From contig CP114482.1 in the NCBI GenBank assembly GCA_027186245.1, positions 25,067,209-25,131,208 of the forward strand: a DNA stretch of 64,000 bases, given 5' to 3'. Under the pieces are notes generated by a model. The model searched no databases. It was not told the origin of the DNA and saw nothing but the letters and a program-made list of their open reading frames with translations. The DNA is from Coriaria nepalensis. Lineage: Eukaryota > Streptophyta > Magnoliopsida > Cucurbitales > Coriariaceae. The first letter of the stretch is position 1. The number at the start of each line of letters is the position of its first letter. Shown in pieces: positions 11,177 through 22,621 of this stretch. Made by a program: the position numbers and the translations under genes.

Positions 11177-11731
11177 TTTAGAATGATTTACTGACTAGAA
11201 GAGACTCAGTGACATGAATTTAAGGCGAAAGAAATGCCTTGTTACCTTCAATAGATCAACTGCAAGTTACGCACGAAAGTCCTGTTTAAAGGCCGAATTT
11301 CGTTCGAAGTGATTTAGAATGATTTACTGACTAAAAGAGACGCAAAAATATGACTTGAACGCTAAAAAATGCATAGTTCCGATCAATAGATCAATTGCAA
11401 GTTATGCACGAAAGTCGCGTTTTAAATGCAAAAAGAGAATTGGTTCGAAGTGCCTTCAAACAATTTAATGATTGAAAAGACTGAGTGATATGCTTTCTAA
11501 TGCTAAAATAATGCATTGTTGTCTTCAATAGATTAATTACAAGTTATGTAAGAAAATAATATTAGAAGGGCGAAAATAGAATTCGTTCGAACTAATTTAG
11601 AATGATTTAATGACTAGAAGAGACTCAGTGACATGAATTTAAGGCGAAAGAAATGCATTGTTGCCTTCAATAGATCAACTGCAAGTTACGCACGAAAGTC
11701 ATGTTTAAAGTCCGAATTTCGTTCGAAGTGA
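11177..11731 (+). repeat. 555-bp flank segment, upstream copy
   Basis: This stretch (one C monomer plus one full unit) is repeated at 22067-22621, 10,890 bp downstream. That distance equals four 2,513-bp super-repeats plus two 419-bp units. Shared rare variants are ttgttaccttc, catagttccgatc and aataatattag. By eye I found only about five differences, for example gccttg versus gcattg and cctgtttaaag versus catgtttaaag. Upstream of 11177 the two contexts differ. Downstream, one copy leads into the super-repeat block and the other into heterogeneous units. The last part overlaps the region where super-repeat similarity begins (about 11640). Confidence 0.8.
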
Positions 11732-14244
11732 TTTAGAATGATTTACTGACTAAAAGAGACGCAAAAATATGACTTGAACGCTAAAAAATGAATAGTTGCC
11801 ATCAAATGATCAATTGCAAGTTATGCACGAAAGTCGCGTTTGAAATGCAAAAAGAGAATTGGTTCGAAGTGCCTTCAAACAATTTAATGATTGAAAAGAC
11901 TGAGTGATATGCTTTCAAATGCTAAAATAATCCATTGTTGTCTTCAATAGATTAATTGCACGTTACGTAAGAAAATAATGTTTGAAGGGCGACAATAGAA
12001 TTCGTTCGAATTAATTTAGAATGATTTAATGACTAAAAGAGACTCAATGACATGACTTTAAGGCTAAACAAATGCATTGTTGCCTTCAATAGATCAACTG
12101 CAAGTTATGCACGAAAGTCATGTTTAAAGTCCGAATTTCGTTCGAAGTGATTTAGAATGATTTACTGACTAAAAGAGACGCAAAAATATGACTTGAGCGC
12201 TAAAAAATGAATAGTTGCCATCAATAGATCAATTGCAAGTTATGCACGAAAGTCGCGTTTTAAATGCAAAAAGAGAATTGGTTCGAAGTGCCTTCAAACA
12301 ATTTAATGATTGAGAAGACTGAGTGATATGCTTTCTAATGTTAAAATAATGCATTGTTGTCTTCAATAGACTAATTACAAGTTATGTAAGAAAATAAATT
12401 TTGAAGGGCGAAAATAGATTTCGTTCGAACTAATTTAGAATGATTTACTGACTAGAAGAGACTCAGTGACATGAATTTAAGGCGAAAGAAATGCATTGTT
12501 GCCTTCAATAGATCAACTGCAAGTTATGCACGAAAGTCATGTTTCAAGTCCGAATTTCGTTCGAAGTGATTTAGGTTGATTTAGTGACTAAAAGAGACGC
12601 AAAAATATGACTTGAACGCTAAAAAAGGCATAGTTGCCATCAATAGATCAATTGCAAGTTATGCACGAAAGTCGCGTTTTAAATGCAAAAAGAGAATTGG
12701 TTCGAAGTGCCTTCAAACAATTTAACGATTGAAAAGACTGAGTCATATGCTTTTTAATGCTAAAATAATGCATTGTTGTCTTCAATAGATTAATTACAAG
12801 TTAAGTAAGAAAATAATATTTGAAGGGCGAAAATAGAATTCGTTCGAACTAATTTAGAATGATTTAATGACTAGAAGAGACTCGGTGACATGAATTTAAG
12901 GCTAAAGAAATGCATTGTTGCCTATAATAGATCAATTGCAAGTTATGCACGAAAGTCATGTTTAAATGCCGAATTTCATACGAAGTGATTTAGAATGATT
13001 TACTGACTAAAAGAGACGCAAAAATATGACTTGAACGCTAAAAAATGCATAGTTGCCATCAATAGATCGATTGCAAGTTATGCTCGAAAATCGTGTTTTA
13101 TATGCAGAAAGATAATTGGTTCGAAGTGCTTTCAAACAATTTAATGATTGAAAAGACTGAGTGATATGCTTTTAATGCTAAAATAATGCACTGTTGTCTT
13201 GAATAGATTAATTACAAGTTATGTAAAAAAATAATGTTTGAAGGGCAAAAATAGAATTCGTTCGAATTAATTTAGACTGAATTAAAGACTAAAAGAGACT
13301 CAATGACATGACTTTAAGGCTAAACAAATGCATTGTTGCCTTCAATAGATCAATTGCAAGTTACGCACGAAAGTCATGTTCAAAGGCCAAATTTCGTTCG
13401 AAGTTATTTAGAATGATTTACTGACTAAAAGAGACGCAAAAATATGACTTGAACGTTAAAAAATGCATAGTTGCGATCAATAGATCAATTGCAAGTTATG
13501 CACGAAAGTCGCGTTTTAAATTCAAAAAGAGAATTGGTTCGAAGTGCCTTCAAACAATATAATGATTGAGAAGACTGAGTGATATGCTTTTTAATGCTAA
13601 AATAATGCATTGTTGTCTTCAATAGATTAATTGCAAGTTATGTAACAAAATAATGTTTGAAAGGCGAAAATAGAAATCGGTCGAATTAATTTAGAATGAT
13701 TTAATGACTAAAAGAGACTCAATGACATGACTTTAAGGCTAAAATAATGCATTGTTGCCTTCAACAGATCAACTGCATGTTACGCACGAAAGTGATGTTT
13801 AAAGTCCAAATTTCGTTCGAAGTGATTTAGAATGATTTACTGACTAAAAGAGACGCAAAAATATGACTTGAACGCTAAAAAATGAATAGTTGCCATCAAT
13901 AGATCAATTGCAAGTTATGCACGAAAGTCGCATTTTAAATGCAAAAATAGAATTGGTTCGAAGTGCCTTCAAACAATTTAATGATTGAGAAGACTGAGTG
14001 ATATGCTTTCTAATGCTAAAATAATGCATTGTTGTCTTCAATAGACTAATTACAAGTTATGTAAGAAAATAAATTTTGAAGGGCGAAAATAGATTTCGTT
14101 CGAACTAATTTAGAATGATTTACTGACTAGAAGAGACTCAGTGACATGAATTTATGGCGAAAGAAATGCATTGTTGCCTTCAATAGATCAACTGCAAGTT
14201 ACGCACGAAAGTCATGTTTAAAGTCCGAATTTCGTTCGAAGTGA
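11732..14244 (+). repeat. 2,513-bp super-repeat, copy 1 of 4
   Basis: This copy consists of six trimers. Unit 1 (11732) has atcaaatgatc, gcgtttgaaatgc, taatccattg and gcacgttacg. Unit 2 (12151) has acttgagcgc. Unit 3 (12570) has tttaggttgatttagtgac, gtcatatg and gcctataatag. Unit 4 (12989) has agatcgattgc, atgctcgaaaatcg, a 1-bp deletion in gatatgcttttaatg, and cttgaatag. Unit 5 (13407) has acgttaaaaaatgc and caatataatg. Unit 6 (13826) has gtcgcattttaaatgc and gaatttatggcg. The deletion explains 2,513 instead of 2,514 bp. Private base: t at 12341 where the other copies have c. Similarity to the next copy starts about 90 bp before this feature, near 11640. Confidence 0.92.
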
Positions 14245-16757
14245 TTTAGAATGATTTACTGACTAAAAGAGACGCAAAAATATGACTTGAACGCTAAAAA
14301 ATGAATAGTTGCCATCAAATGATCAATTGCAAGTTATGCACGAAAGTCGCGTTTGAAATGCAAAAAGAGAATTGGTTCGAAGTGCCTTCAAACAATTTAA
14401 TGATTGAAAAGACTGAGTGATATGCTTTCAAATGCTAAAATAATCCGTTGTTGTCTTCAATAGATTAATTGCACGTTACGTAAGAAAATAATGTTTGAAG
14501 GGCGACAATAGAATTCGTTCGAATTAATTTAGAATGATTTAATGACTAAAAGAGACTCAATGACATGACTTTAAGGCTAAACAAATGCATTGTTGCCTTC
14601 AATAGATCAACTGCAAGTTATGCACGAAAGTCATGTTTAAAGTCCGAATTTCGTTCGAAGTGATTTAGAATGATTTACTGACTAAAAGAGACGCAAAAAT
14701 ATGACTTGAGCGCTAAAAAATGAATAGTTGCCATCAATAGATCAATTGCAAGTTATGCACGAAAGTCGCGTTTTAAATGCAAAAAGAGAATTGGTTCGAA
14801 GTGCCTTCAAACAATTTAATGATTGAGAAGACTGAGTGATATGCTTTCTAATGCTAAAATAATGCATTGTTGTCTTCAATAGACTAATTACAAGTTATGT
14901 AAGAAAATAAATTTTGAAGGGCGAAAATAGATTTCGTTCGAACTAATTTAGAATGATTTACTGACTAGAAGAGACTCAGTGACATGAATTTAAGGCGAAA
15001 GAAATGCATTGTTGCCTTCAATAGATCAACTGCAAGTTATGCACGAAAGTCATGTTTCAAGTCCGAATTTCGTTCGAAGTGATTTAGGTTGATTTAGTGA
15101 CTAAAAGAGACGCAAAAATATGACTTGAACGCTAAAAAAGGCATAGTTGCCATCAATAGATCAATTGCAAGTTATGCACGAAAGTCGCGTTTTAAATGCA
15201 AAAAGAGAATTGGTTCGAAGTGCCTTCAAACAATTTAACGATTGAAAAGACTGAGTCATATGCTTTTTAATGCTAAAATAATGCATTGTTGTCTTCAATA
15301 GATTAATTACAAGTTAAGTAAGAAAATAATATTTGAAGGGCGAAAATAGAATTCGTTCGAACTAATTTAGAATGATTTAATGACTAGAAGAGACTCGGTG
15401 ACATGAATTTAAGGCTAAAGAAATGCATTGTTGCCTATAATAGATCAATTGCAAGTTATGCACGAAAGTCATGTTTAAATGCCGAATTTCATACGAAGTG
15501 ATTTAGAATGATTTACTGACTAAAAGAGACGCAAAAATATGACTTGAACGCTAAAAAATGCATAGTTGCCATCAATAGATCGATTGCAAGTTATGCTCGA
15601 AAATCGTGTTTTATATGCAGAAAGATAATTGGTTCGAAGTGCTTTCAAACAATTTAATGATTGAAAAGACTGAGTGATATGCTTTTAATGCTAAAATAAT
15701 GCACTGTTGTCTTGAATAGATTAATTACAAGTTATGTAAAAAAATAATGTTTGAAGGGCAAAAATAGAATTCGTTCGAATTAATTTAGACTGAATTAAAG
15801 ACTAAAAGAGACTCAATGACATGACTTTAAGGCTAAACAAATGCATTGTTGCCTTCAATAGATCAATTGCAAGTTACGCACGAAAGTCATGTTCAAAGGC
15901 CAAATTTCGTTCGAAGTTATTTAGAATGATTTACTGACTAAAAGAGACGCAAAAATATGACTTGAACGTTAAAAAATGCATAGTTGCGATCAATAGATCA
16001 ATTGCAAGTTATGCACGAAAGTCGCGTTTTAAATTCAAAAAGAGAATTGGTTCGAAGTGCCTTCAAACAATATAATGATTGAGAAGACTGAGTGATATGC
16101 TTTTTAATGCTAAAATAATGCATTGTTGTCTTCAATAGATTAATTGCAAGTTATGTAACAAAATAATGTTTGAAAGGCGAAAATAGAAATCGGTCGAATT
16201 AATTTAGAATGATTTAATGACTAAAAGAGACTCAATGACATGACTTTAAGGCTAAAATAATGCATTGTTGCCTTCAACAGATCAACTGCATGTTACGCAC
16301 GAAAGTGATGTTTAAAGTCCAAATTTCGTTCGAAGTGATTTAGAATGATTTACTGACTAAAAGAGACGCAAAAATATGACTTGAACGCTAAAAAATGAAT
16401 AGTTGCCATCAATAGATCAATTGCAAGTTATGCACGAAAGTCGCATTTTAAATGCAAAAATAGAATTGGTTCGAAGTGCCTTCAAACAATTTAATGATTG
16501 AGAAGACTGAGTGATATGCTTTCTAATGCTAAAATAATGCATTGTTGTCTTCAATAGACTAATTACAAGTTATGTAAGAAAATAAATTTTGAAGGGCGAA
16601 AATAGATTTCGTTCGAACTAATTTAGAATGATTTACTGACTAGAAGAGACTCAGTGACATGAATTTATGGCGAAAGAAATGCATTGTTGCCTTCAATAGA
16701 TCAACTGCAAGTTACGCACGAAAGTCATGTTTAAAGTCCGAATTTCGTTCGAAGTGA
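14245..16757 (+). repeat. 2,513-bp super-repeat, copy 2 of 4
   Basis: The order of six marked units is the same as in copy 1. The marker atcaaatg is at 14314, exactly 2,513 bp after its position in copy 1 (11801). Against copy 1, I see g at 14447 (taatccgttg) instead of a, and c at 14854 instead of t. It keeps g at 15620 (atgcagaaag), shared with copy 1 only. The 1-bp deletion in the fourth unit is retained, which shows that the six-unit block was duplicated as a whole. Confidence 0.92.
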
Positions 16758-19270
16758 TTTAGAATGATTTACTGACTAAAAGAGACGCAAAAATATGACT
16801 TGAACGCTAAAAAATGAATAGTTGCCATCAAATGATCAATTGCAAGTTATGCACGAAAGTCGCGTTTGAAATGCAAAAAGAGAATTGGTTCGAAGTGCCT
16901 TCAAACAATTTAATGATTGAAAAGACTGAGTGATATGCTTTCAAATGCTAAAATAATCCGTTGTTGTCTTCAATAGATTAATTGCACGTTACGTAAGAAA
17001 ATAATGTTTGAAGGGCGACAATAGAATTCGTTCGAATTAATTTAGAATGATTTAATGACTAAAAGAGACTCAATGACATGACTTTAAGGCTAAACAAATG
17101 CATTGTTGCCTTCAATAGATCAACTGCAAGTTATGCACGAAAGTCATGTTTAAAGTCCGAATTTCGTTCGAAGTGATTTAGAATGATTTACTGACTAAAA
17201 GAGACGCAAAAATATGACTTGAGCGCTAAAAAATGAATAGTTGCCATCAATAGATCAATTGCAAGTTATGCACGAAAGTCGCGTTTTAAATGCAAAAAGA
17301 GAATTGGTTCGAAGTGCCTTCAAACAATTTAATGATTGAGAAGACTGAGTGATATGCTTTCTAATGCTAAAATAATGCATTGTTGTCTTCAATAGACTAA
17401 TTACAAGTTATGTAAGAAAATAAATTTTGAAGGGCGAAAATAGATTTCGTTCGAACTAATTTAGAATGATTTACTGACTAGAAGAGACTCAGTGACATGA
17501 ATTTAAGGCGAAAGAAATGCATTGTTGCCTTCAATAGATCAACTGCAAGTTATGCACGAAAGTCATGTTTCAAGTCCGAATTTCGTTCGAAGTGATTTAG
17601 GTTGATTTAGTGACTAAAAGAGACGCAAAAATATGACTTGAACGCTAAAAAAGGCATAGTTGCCATCAATAGATCAATTGCAAGTTATGCACGAAAGTCG
17701 CGTTTTAAATGCAAAAAGAGAATTGGTTCGAAGTGCCTTCAAACAATTTAACGATTGAAAAGACTGAGTCATATGCTTTTTAATGCTAAAATAATGCATT
17801 GTTGTCTTCAATAGATTAATTACAAGTTAAGTAAGAAAATAATATTTGAAGGGCGAAAATAGAATTCGTTCGAACTAATTTAGAATGATTTAATGACTAG
17901 AAGAGACTCGGTGACATGAATTTAAGGCTAAAGAAATGCATTGTTGCCTATAATAGATCAATTGCAAGTTATGCACGAAAGTCATGTTTAAATGCCGAAT
18001 TTCATACGAAGTGATTTAGAATGATTTACTGACTAAAAGAGACGCAAAAATATGACTTGAACGCTAAAAAATGCATAGTTGCCATCAATAGATCGATTGC
18101 AAGTTATGCTCGAAAATCGTGTTTTATATGCAAAAAGATAATTGGTTCGAAGTGCTTTCAAACAATTTAATGATTGAAAAGACTGAGTGATATGCTTTTA
18201 ATGCTAAAATAATGCACTGTTGTCTTGAATAGATTAATTACAAGTTATGTAAAAAAATAATGTTTGAAGGGCAAAAATAGAATTCGTTCGAATTAATTTA
18301 GACTGAATTAAAGACTAAAAGAGACTCAATGACATGACTTTAAGGCTAAACAAATGCATTGTTGCCTTCAATAGATCAATTGCAAGTTACGCACGAAAGT
18401 CATGTTCAAAGGCCAAATTTCGTTCGAAGTTATTTAGAATGATTTACTGACTAAAAGAGACGCAAAAATATGACTTGAACGTTAAAAAATGCATAGTTGC
18501 GATCAATAGATCAATTGCAAGTTATGCACGAAAGTCGCGTTTTAAATTCAAAAAGAGAATTGGTTCGAAGTGCCTTCAAACAATATAATGATTGAGAAGA
18601 CTGAGTGATATGCTTTTTAATGCTAAAATAATGCATTGTTGTCTTCAATAGATTAATTGCAAGTTATGTAACAAAATAATGTTTGAAAGGCGAAAATAGA
18701 AATCGGTCGAATTAATTTAGAATGATTTAATGACTAAAAGAGACTCAATGACATGACTTTAAGGCTAAAATAATGCATTGTTGCCTTCAACAGATCAACT
18801 GCATGTTACGCACGAAAGTGATGTTTAAAGTCCAAATTTCGTTCGAAGTGATTTAGAATGATTTACTGACTAAAAGAGACGCAAAAATATGACTTGAACG
18901 CTAAAAAATGAATAGTTGCCATCAATAGATCAATTGCAAGTTATGCACGAAAGTCGCATTTTAAATGCAAAAATAGAATTGGTTCGAAGTGCCTTCAAAC
19001 AATTTAATGATTGAGAAGACTGAGTGATATGCTTTCTAATGCTAAAATAATGCATTGTTGTCTTCAATAGACTAATTACAAGTTATGTAAGAAAATAAAT
19101 TTTGAAGGGCGAAAATAGATTTCGTTCGAACTAATTTAGAATGATTTACTGACTAGAAGAGACTCAGTGACATGAATTTATGGCGAAAGAAATGCATTGT
19201 TGCCTTCAATAGATCAACTGCAAGTTACGCACGAAAGTCATGTTTAAAGTCCGAATTTCGTTCGAAGTGA
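16758..19270 (+). repeat. 2,513-bp super-repeat, copy 3 of 4
   Basis: The six-unit order is the same, with the marker atcaaatg at 16827. It shares g at 16960 (taatccgttg) with copy 2 but has a at 18133 (atgcaaaaag), shared with copy 4. The mosaic of shared bases means simple sequential duplication does not explain all four copies without exchange between them. I found no other differences from copy 2 by eye. Confidence 0.92.
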
Positions 19271-21783
19271 TTTAGAATGATTTACTGACTAAAAGAGACG
19301 CAAAAATATGACTTGAACGCTAAAAAATGAATAGTTGCCATCAAATGATCAATTGCAAGTTATGCACGAAAGTCGCGTTTGAAATGCAAAAAGAGAATTG
19401 GTTCGAAGTGCCTTCAAACAATTTAATGATTGAAAAGACTGAGTGATATGCTTTCAAATGCTAAAATAATCCATTGTTGTCTTCAATAGATTAATTGCAC
19501 GTTACGTAAGAAAATAATGTTTGAAGGGCGACAATAGAATTCGTTCGAATTAATTTAGAATGATTTAATGACTAAAAGAGACTCAATGACATGACTTTAA
19601 GGCTAAACAAATGCATTGTTGCCTTCAATAGATCAACTGCAAGTTATGCACGAAAGTCATGTTTAAAGTCCGAATTTCGTTCGAAGTGATTTAGAATGAT
19701 TTACTGACTAAAAGAGACGCAAAAATATGACTTGAGCGCTAAAAAATGAATAGTTGCCATCAATAGATCAATTGCAAGTTATGCACGAAAGTCGCGTTTT
19801 AAATGCAAAAAGAGAATTGGTTCGAAGTGCCTTCAAACAATTTAATGATTGAGAAGACTGAGTGATATGCTTTCTAATGCTAAAATAATGCATTGTTGTC
19901 TTCAATAGACTAATTACAAGTTATGTAAGAAAATAAATTTTGAAGGGCGAAAATAGATTTCGTTCGAACTAATTTAGAATGATTTACTGACTAGAAGAGA
20001 CTCAGTGACATGAATTTAAGGCGAAAGAAATGCATTGTTGCCTTCAATAGATCAACTGCAAGTTATGCACGAAAGTCATGTTTCAAGTCCGAATTTCGTT
20101 CGAAGTGATTTAGGTTGATTTAGTGACTAAAAGAGACGCAAAAATATGACTTGAACGCTAAAAAAGGCATAGTTGCCATCAATAGATCAATTGCAAGTTA
20201 TGCACGAAAGTCGCGTTTTAAATGCAAAAAGAGAATTGGTTCGAAGTGCCTTCAAACAATTTAACGATTGAAAAGACTGAGTCATATGCTTTTTAATGCT
20301 AAAATAATGCATTGTTGTCTTCAATAGATTAATTACAAGTTAAGTAAGAAAATAATATTTGAAGGGCGAAAATAGAATTCGTTCGAACTAATTTAGAATG
20401 ATTTAATGACTAGAAGAGACTCGGTGACATGAATTTAAGGCTAAAGAAATGCATTGTTGCCTATAATAGATCAATTGCAAGTTATGCACGAAAGTCATGT
20501 TTAAATGCCGAATTTCATACGAAGTGATTTAGAATGATTTACTGACTAAAAGAGACGCAAAAATATGACTTGAACGCTAAAAAATGCATAGTTGCCATCA
20601 ATAGATCGATTGCAAGTTATGCTCGAAAATCGTGTTTTATATGCAAAAAGATAATTGGTTCGAAGTGCTTTCAAACAATTTAATGATTGAAAAGACTGAG
20701 TGATATGCTTTTAATGCTAAAATAATGCACTGTTGTCTTGAATAGATTAATTACAAGTTATGTAAAAAAATAATGTTTGAAGGGCAAAAATAGAATTCGT
20801 TCGAATTAATTTAGACTGAATTAAAGACTAAAAGAGACTCAATGACATGACTTTAAGGCTAAACAAATGCATTGTTGCCTTCAATAGATCAATTGCAAGT
20901 TACGCACGAAAGTCATGTTCAAAGGCCAAATTTCGTTCGAAGTTATTTAGAATGATTTACTGACTAAAAGAGACGCAAAAATATGACTTGAACGTTAAAA
21001 AATGCATAGTTGCGATCAATAGATCAATTGCAAGTTATGCACGAAAGTCGCGTTTTAAATTCAAAAAGAGAATTGGTTCGAAGTGCCTTCAAACAATATA
21101 ATGATTGAGAAGACTGAGTGATATGCTTTTTAATGCTAAAATAATGCATTGTTGTCTTCAATAGATTAATTGCAAGTTATGTAACAAAATAATGTTTGAA
21201 AGGCGAAAATAGAAATCGGTCGAATTAATTTAGAATGATTTAATGACTAAAAGAGACTCAATGACATGACTTTAAGGCTAAAATAATGCATTGTTGCCTT
21301 CAACAGATCAACTGCATGTTACGCACGAAAGTGATGTTTAAAGTCCAAATTTCGTTCGAAGTGATTTAGAATGATTTACTGACTAAAAGAGACGCAAAAA
21401 TATGACTTGAACGCTAAAAAATGAATAGTTGCCATCAATAGATCAATTGCAAGTTATGCACGAAAGTCGCATTTTAAATGCAAAAATAGAATTGGTTCGA
21501 AGTGCCTTCAAACAATTTAATGATTGAGAAGACTGAGTGATATGCTTTCTAATGCTAAAATAATGCATTGTTGTCTTCAATAGACTAATTACAAGTTATG
21601 TAAGAAAATAAATTTTGAAGGGCGAAAATAGATTTCGTTCGAACTAATTTAGAATGATTTACTGACTAGAAGAGACTCAGTGACATGAATTTATGGCGAA
21701 AGAAATGCATTGTTGCCTTCAATAGATCAACTGCAAGTTACGCACGAAAGTCATGTTTAAAGTCCGAATATCGTTCGAAGTGA
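19271..21783 (+). repeat. 2,513-bp super-repeat, copy 4 of 4
   Basis: The six-unit order is the same, with the marker atcaaatg at 19340. It has a at 19473 (taatccattg), shared with copy 1, and a at 20646, shared with copy 3. Identity to the other copies ends in the last C monomer at about 21767, where gaatatcg replaces gaatttcg. The following unit (21784) begins tttagattgatttactg and is a different type. The end of the block therefore lies within monomer C, like its start near 11640. Confidence 0.9.
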
Positions 21784-22066
21784 TTTAGATTGATTTACTG
21801 ACTAAAAGAGACGCAAAAATATGACTTGAACGCTAAAAAAGGCATAGTTGCCATCAATAGATCAATTGCAAGTTATGCACGAAAGTCGCGTTTTAAATGC
21901 AAAAAGAGAATTGGTTCGAAGTGCCTTCAAACAATTTAACGATTGAAAAAACTGAGTCATATGCTTTTTAATGCTAAAATAATGCATTGTTGTCTTCAAT
22001 AGATTAATTACAAGTTATGTAAGAAAATAATATTTGAAGGGCGAAAATAGAATTCGTTCGAACTAA
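21784..22066 (+). repeat. Monomers A and B of the unit following the 2,513-bp block
   Basis: This partial unit has tttagattgatttactg, ggcatagttgcc, aacgattgaaaaaactgagtc and gattaattacaagttatgtaag. It resembles unit 3 of the super-repeat in its middle but lacks that unit's tttaggttgatttagtgac and has ttatgtaag instead of ttaagtaag. It is a junction between the homogeneous block and the downstream copy of the 555-bp flank. Confidence 0.8.
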
Positions 22067-22621
22067 TTTAGAATGATTTACTGACTAGAAGAGACTCAGT
22101 GACATGAATTTAAGGCGAAAGAAATGCATTGTTACCTTCAATAGATCAACTGCAAGTTACGCACGAAAGTCATGTTTAAAGGCCGAATTTCGTTCGAAGT
22201 GATTTAGAATGATTTACTGACTAAAAGAGACGCAAAAATATGACTTGAACGCTAAAAAATGCATAGTTCCGATCAATAGATCAATTGCAAGTTATGCACG
22301 AAAGTCGCGTTTTAAATGCAAAAAGAGAATTGGTTCGAAGTGCCTTCAAACAATTTAATGATTGAAAAGACTGAGTGATATGGTTTCTAATGCTAAAATA
22401 ATGCATTGTTGTCTTCAATAGATTAATTACAAGTTATGTAAGAAAATAATATTAGACGGGCGAAAATAGAATTCGTTCGAACTAATTTAGAATGATTTAA
22501 TGACTAGAAGAGACTCAGTGACATGAATTTAAGGCGAAAGAAATGCATTGTTGCCTTCAATAGATCAAATGCAAGTTACGCACGAAAGTCATGTTTAAAG
22601 TCCGAATTTCGTTCGAAGTGA
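22067..22621 (+). repeat. 555-bp flank segment, downstream copy
   Basis: This is the second copy of 11177-11731 and carries ttgttaccttc, catagttccgatc and aataatattag at matching positions. Differences seen are gatatggtttc (upstream gatatgctttc), ttagacgg (upstream ttagaagg) and agatcaaatgc (upstream agatcaactgc). With the upstream copy it brackets the four-copy block, as expected if the block was amplified between, or together with, a duplicated segment. Confidence 0.8.
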
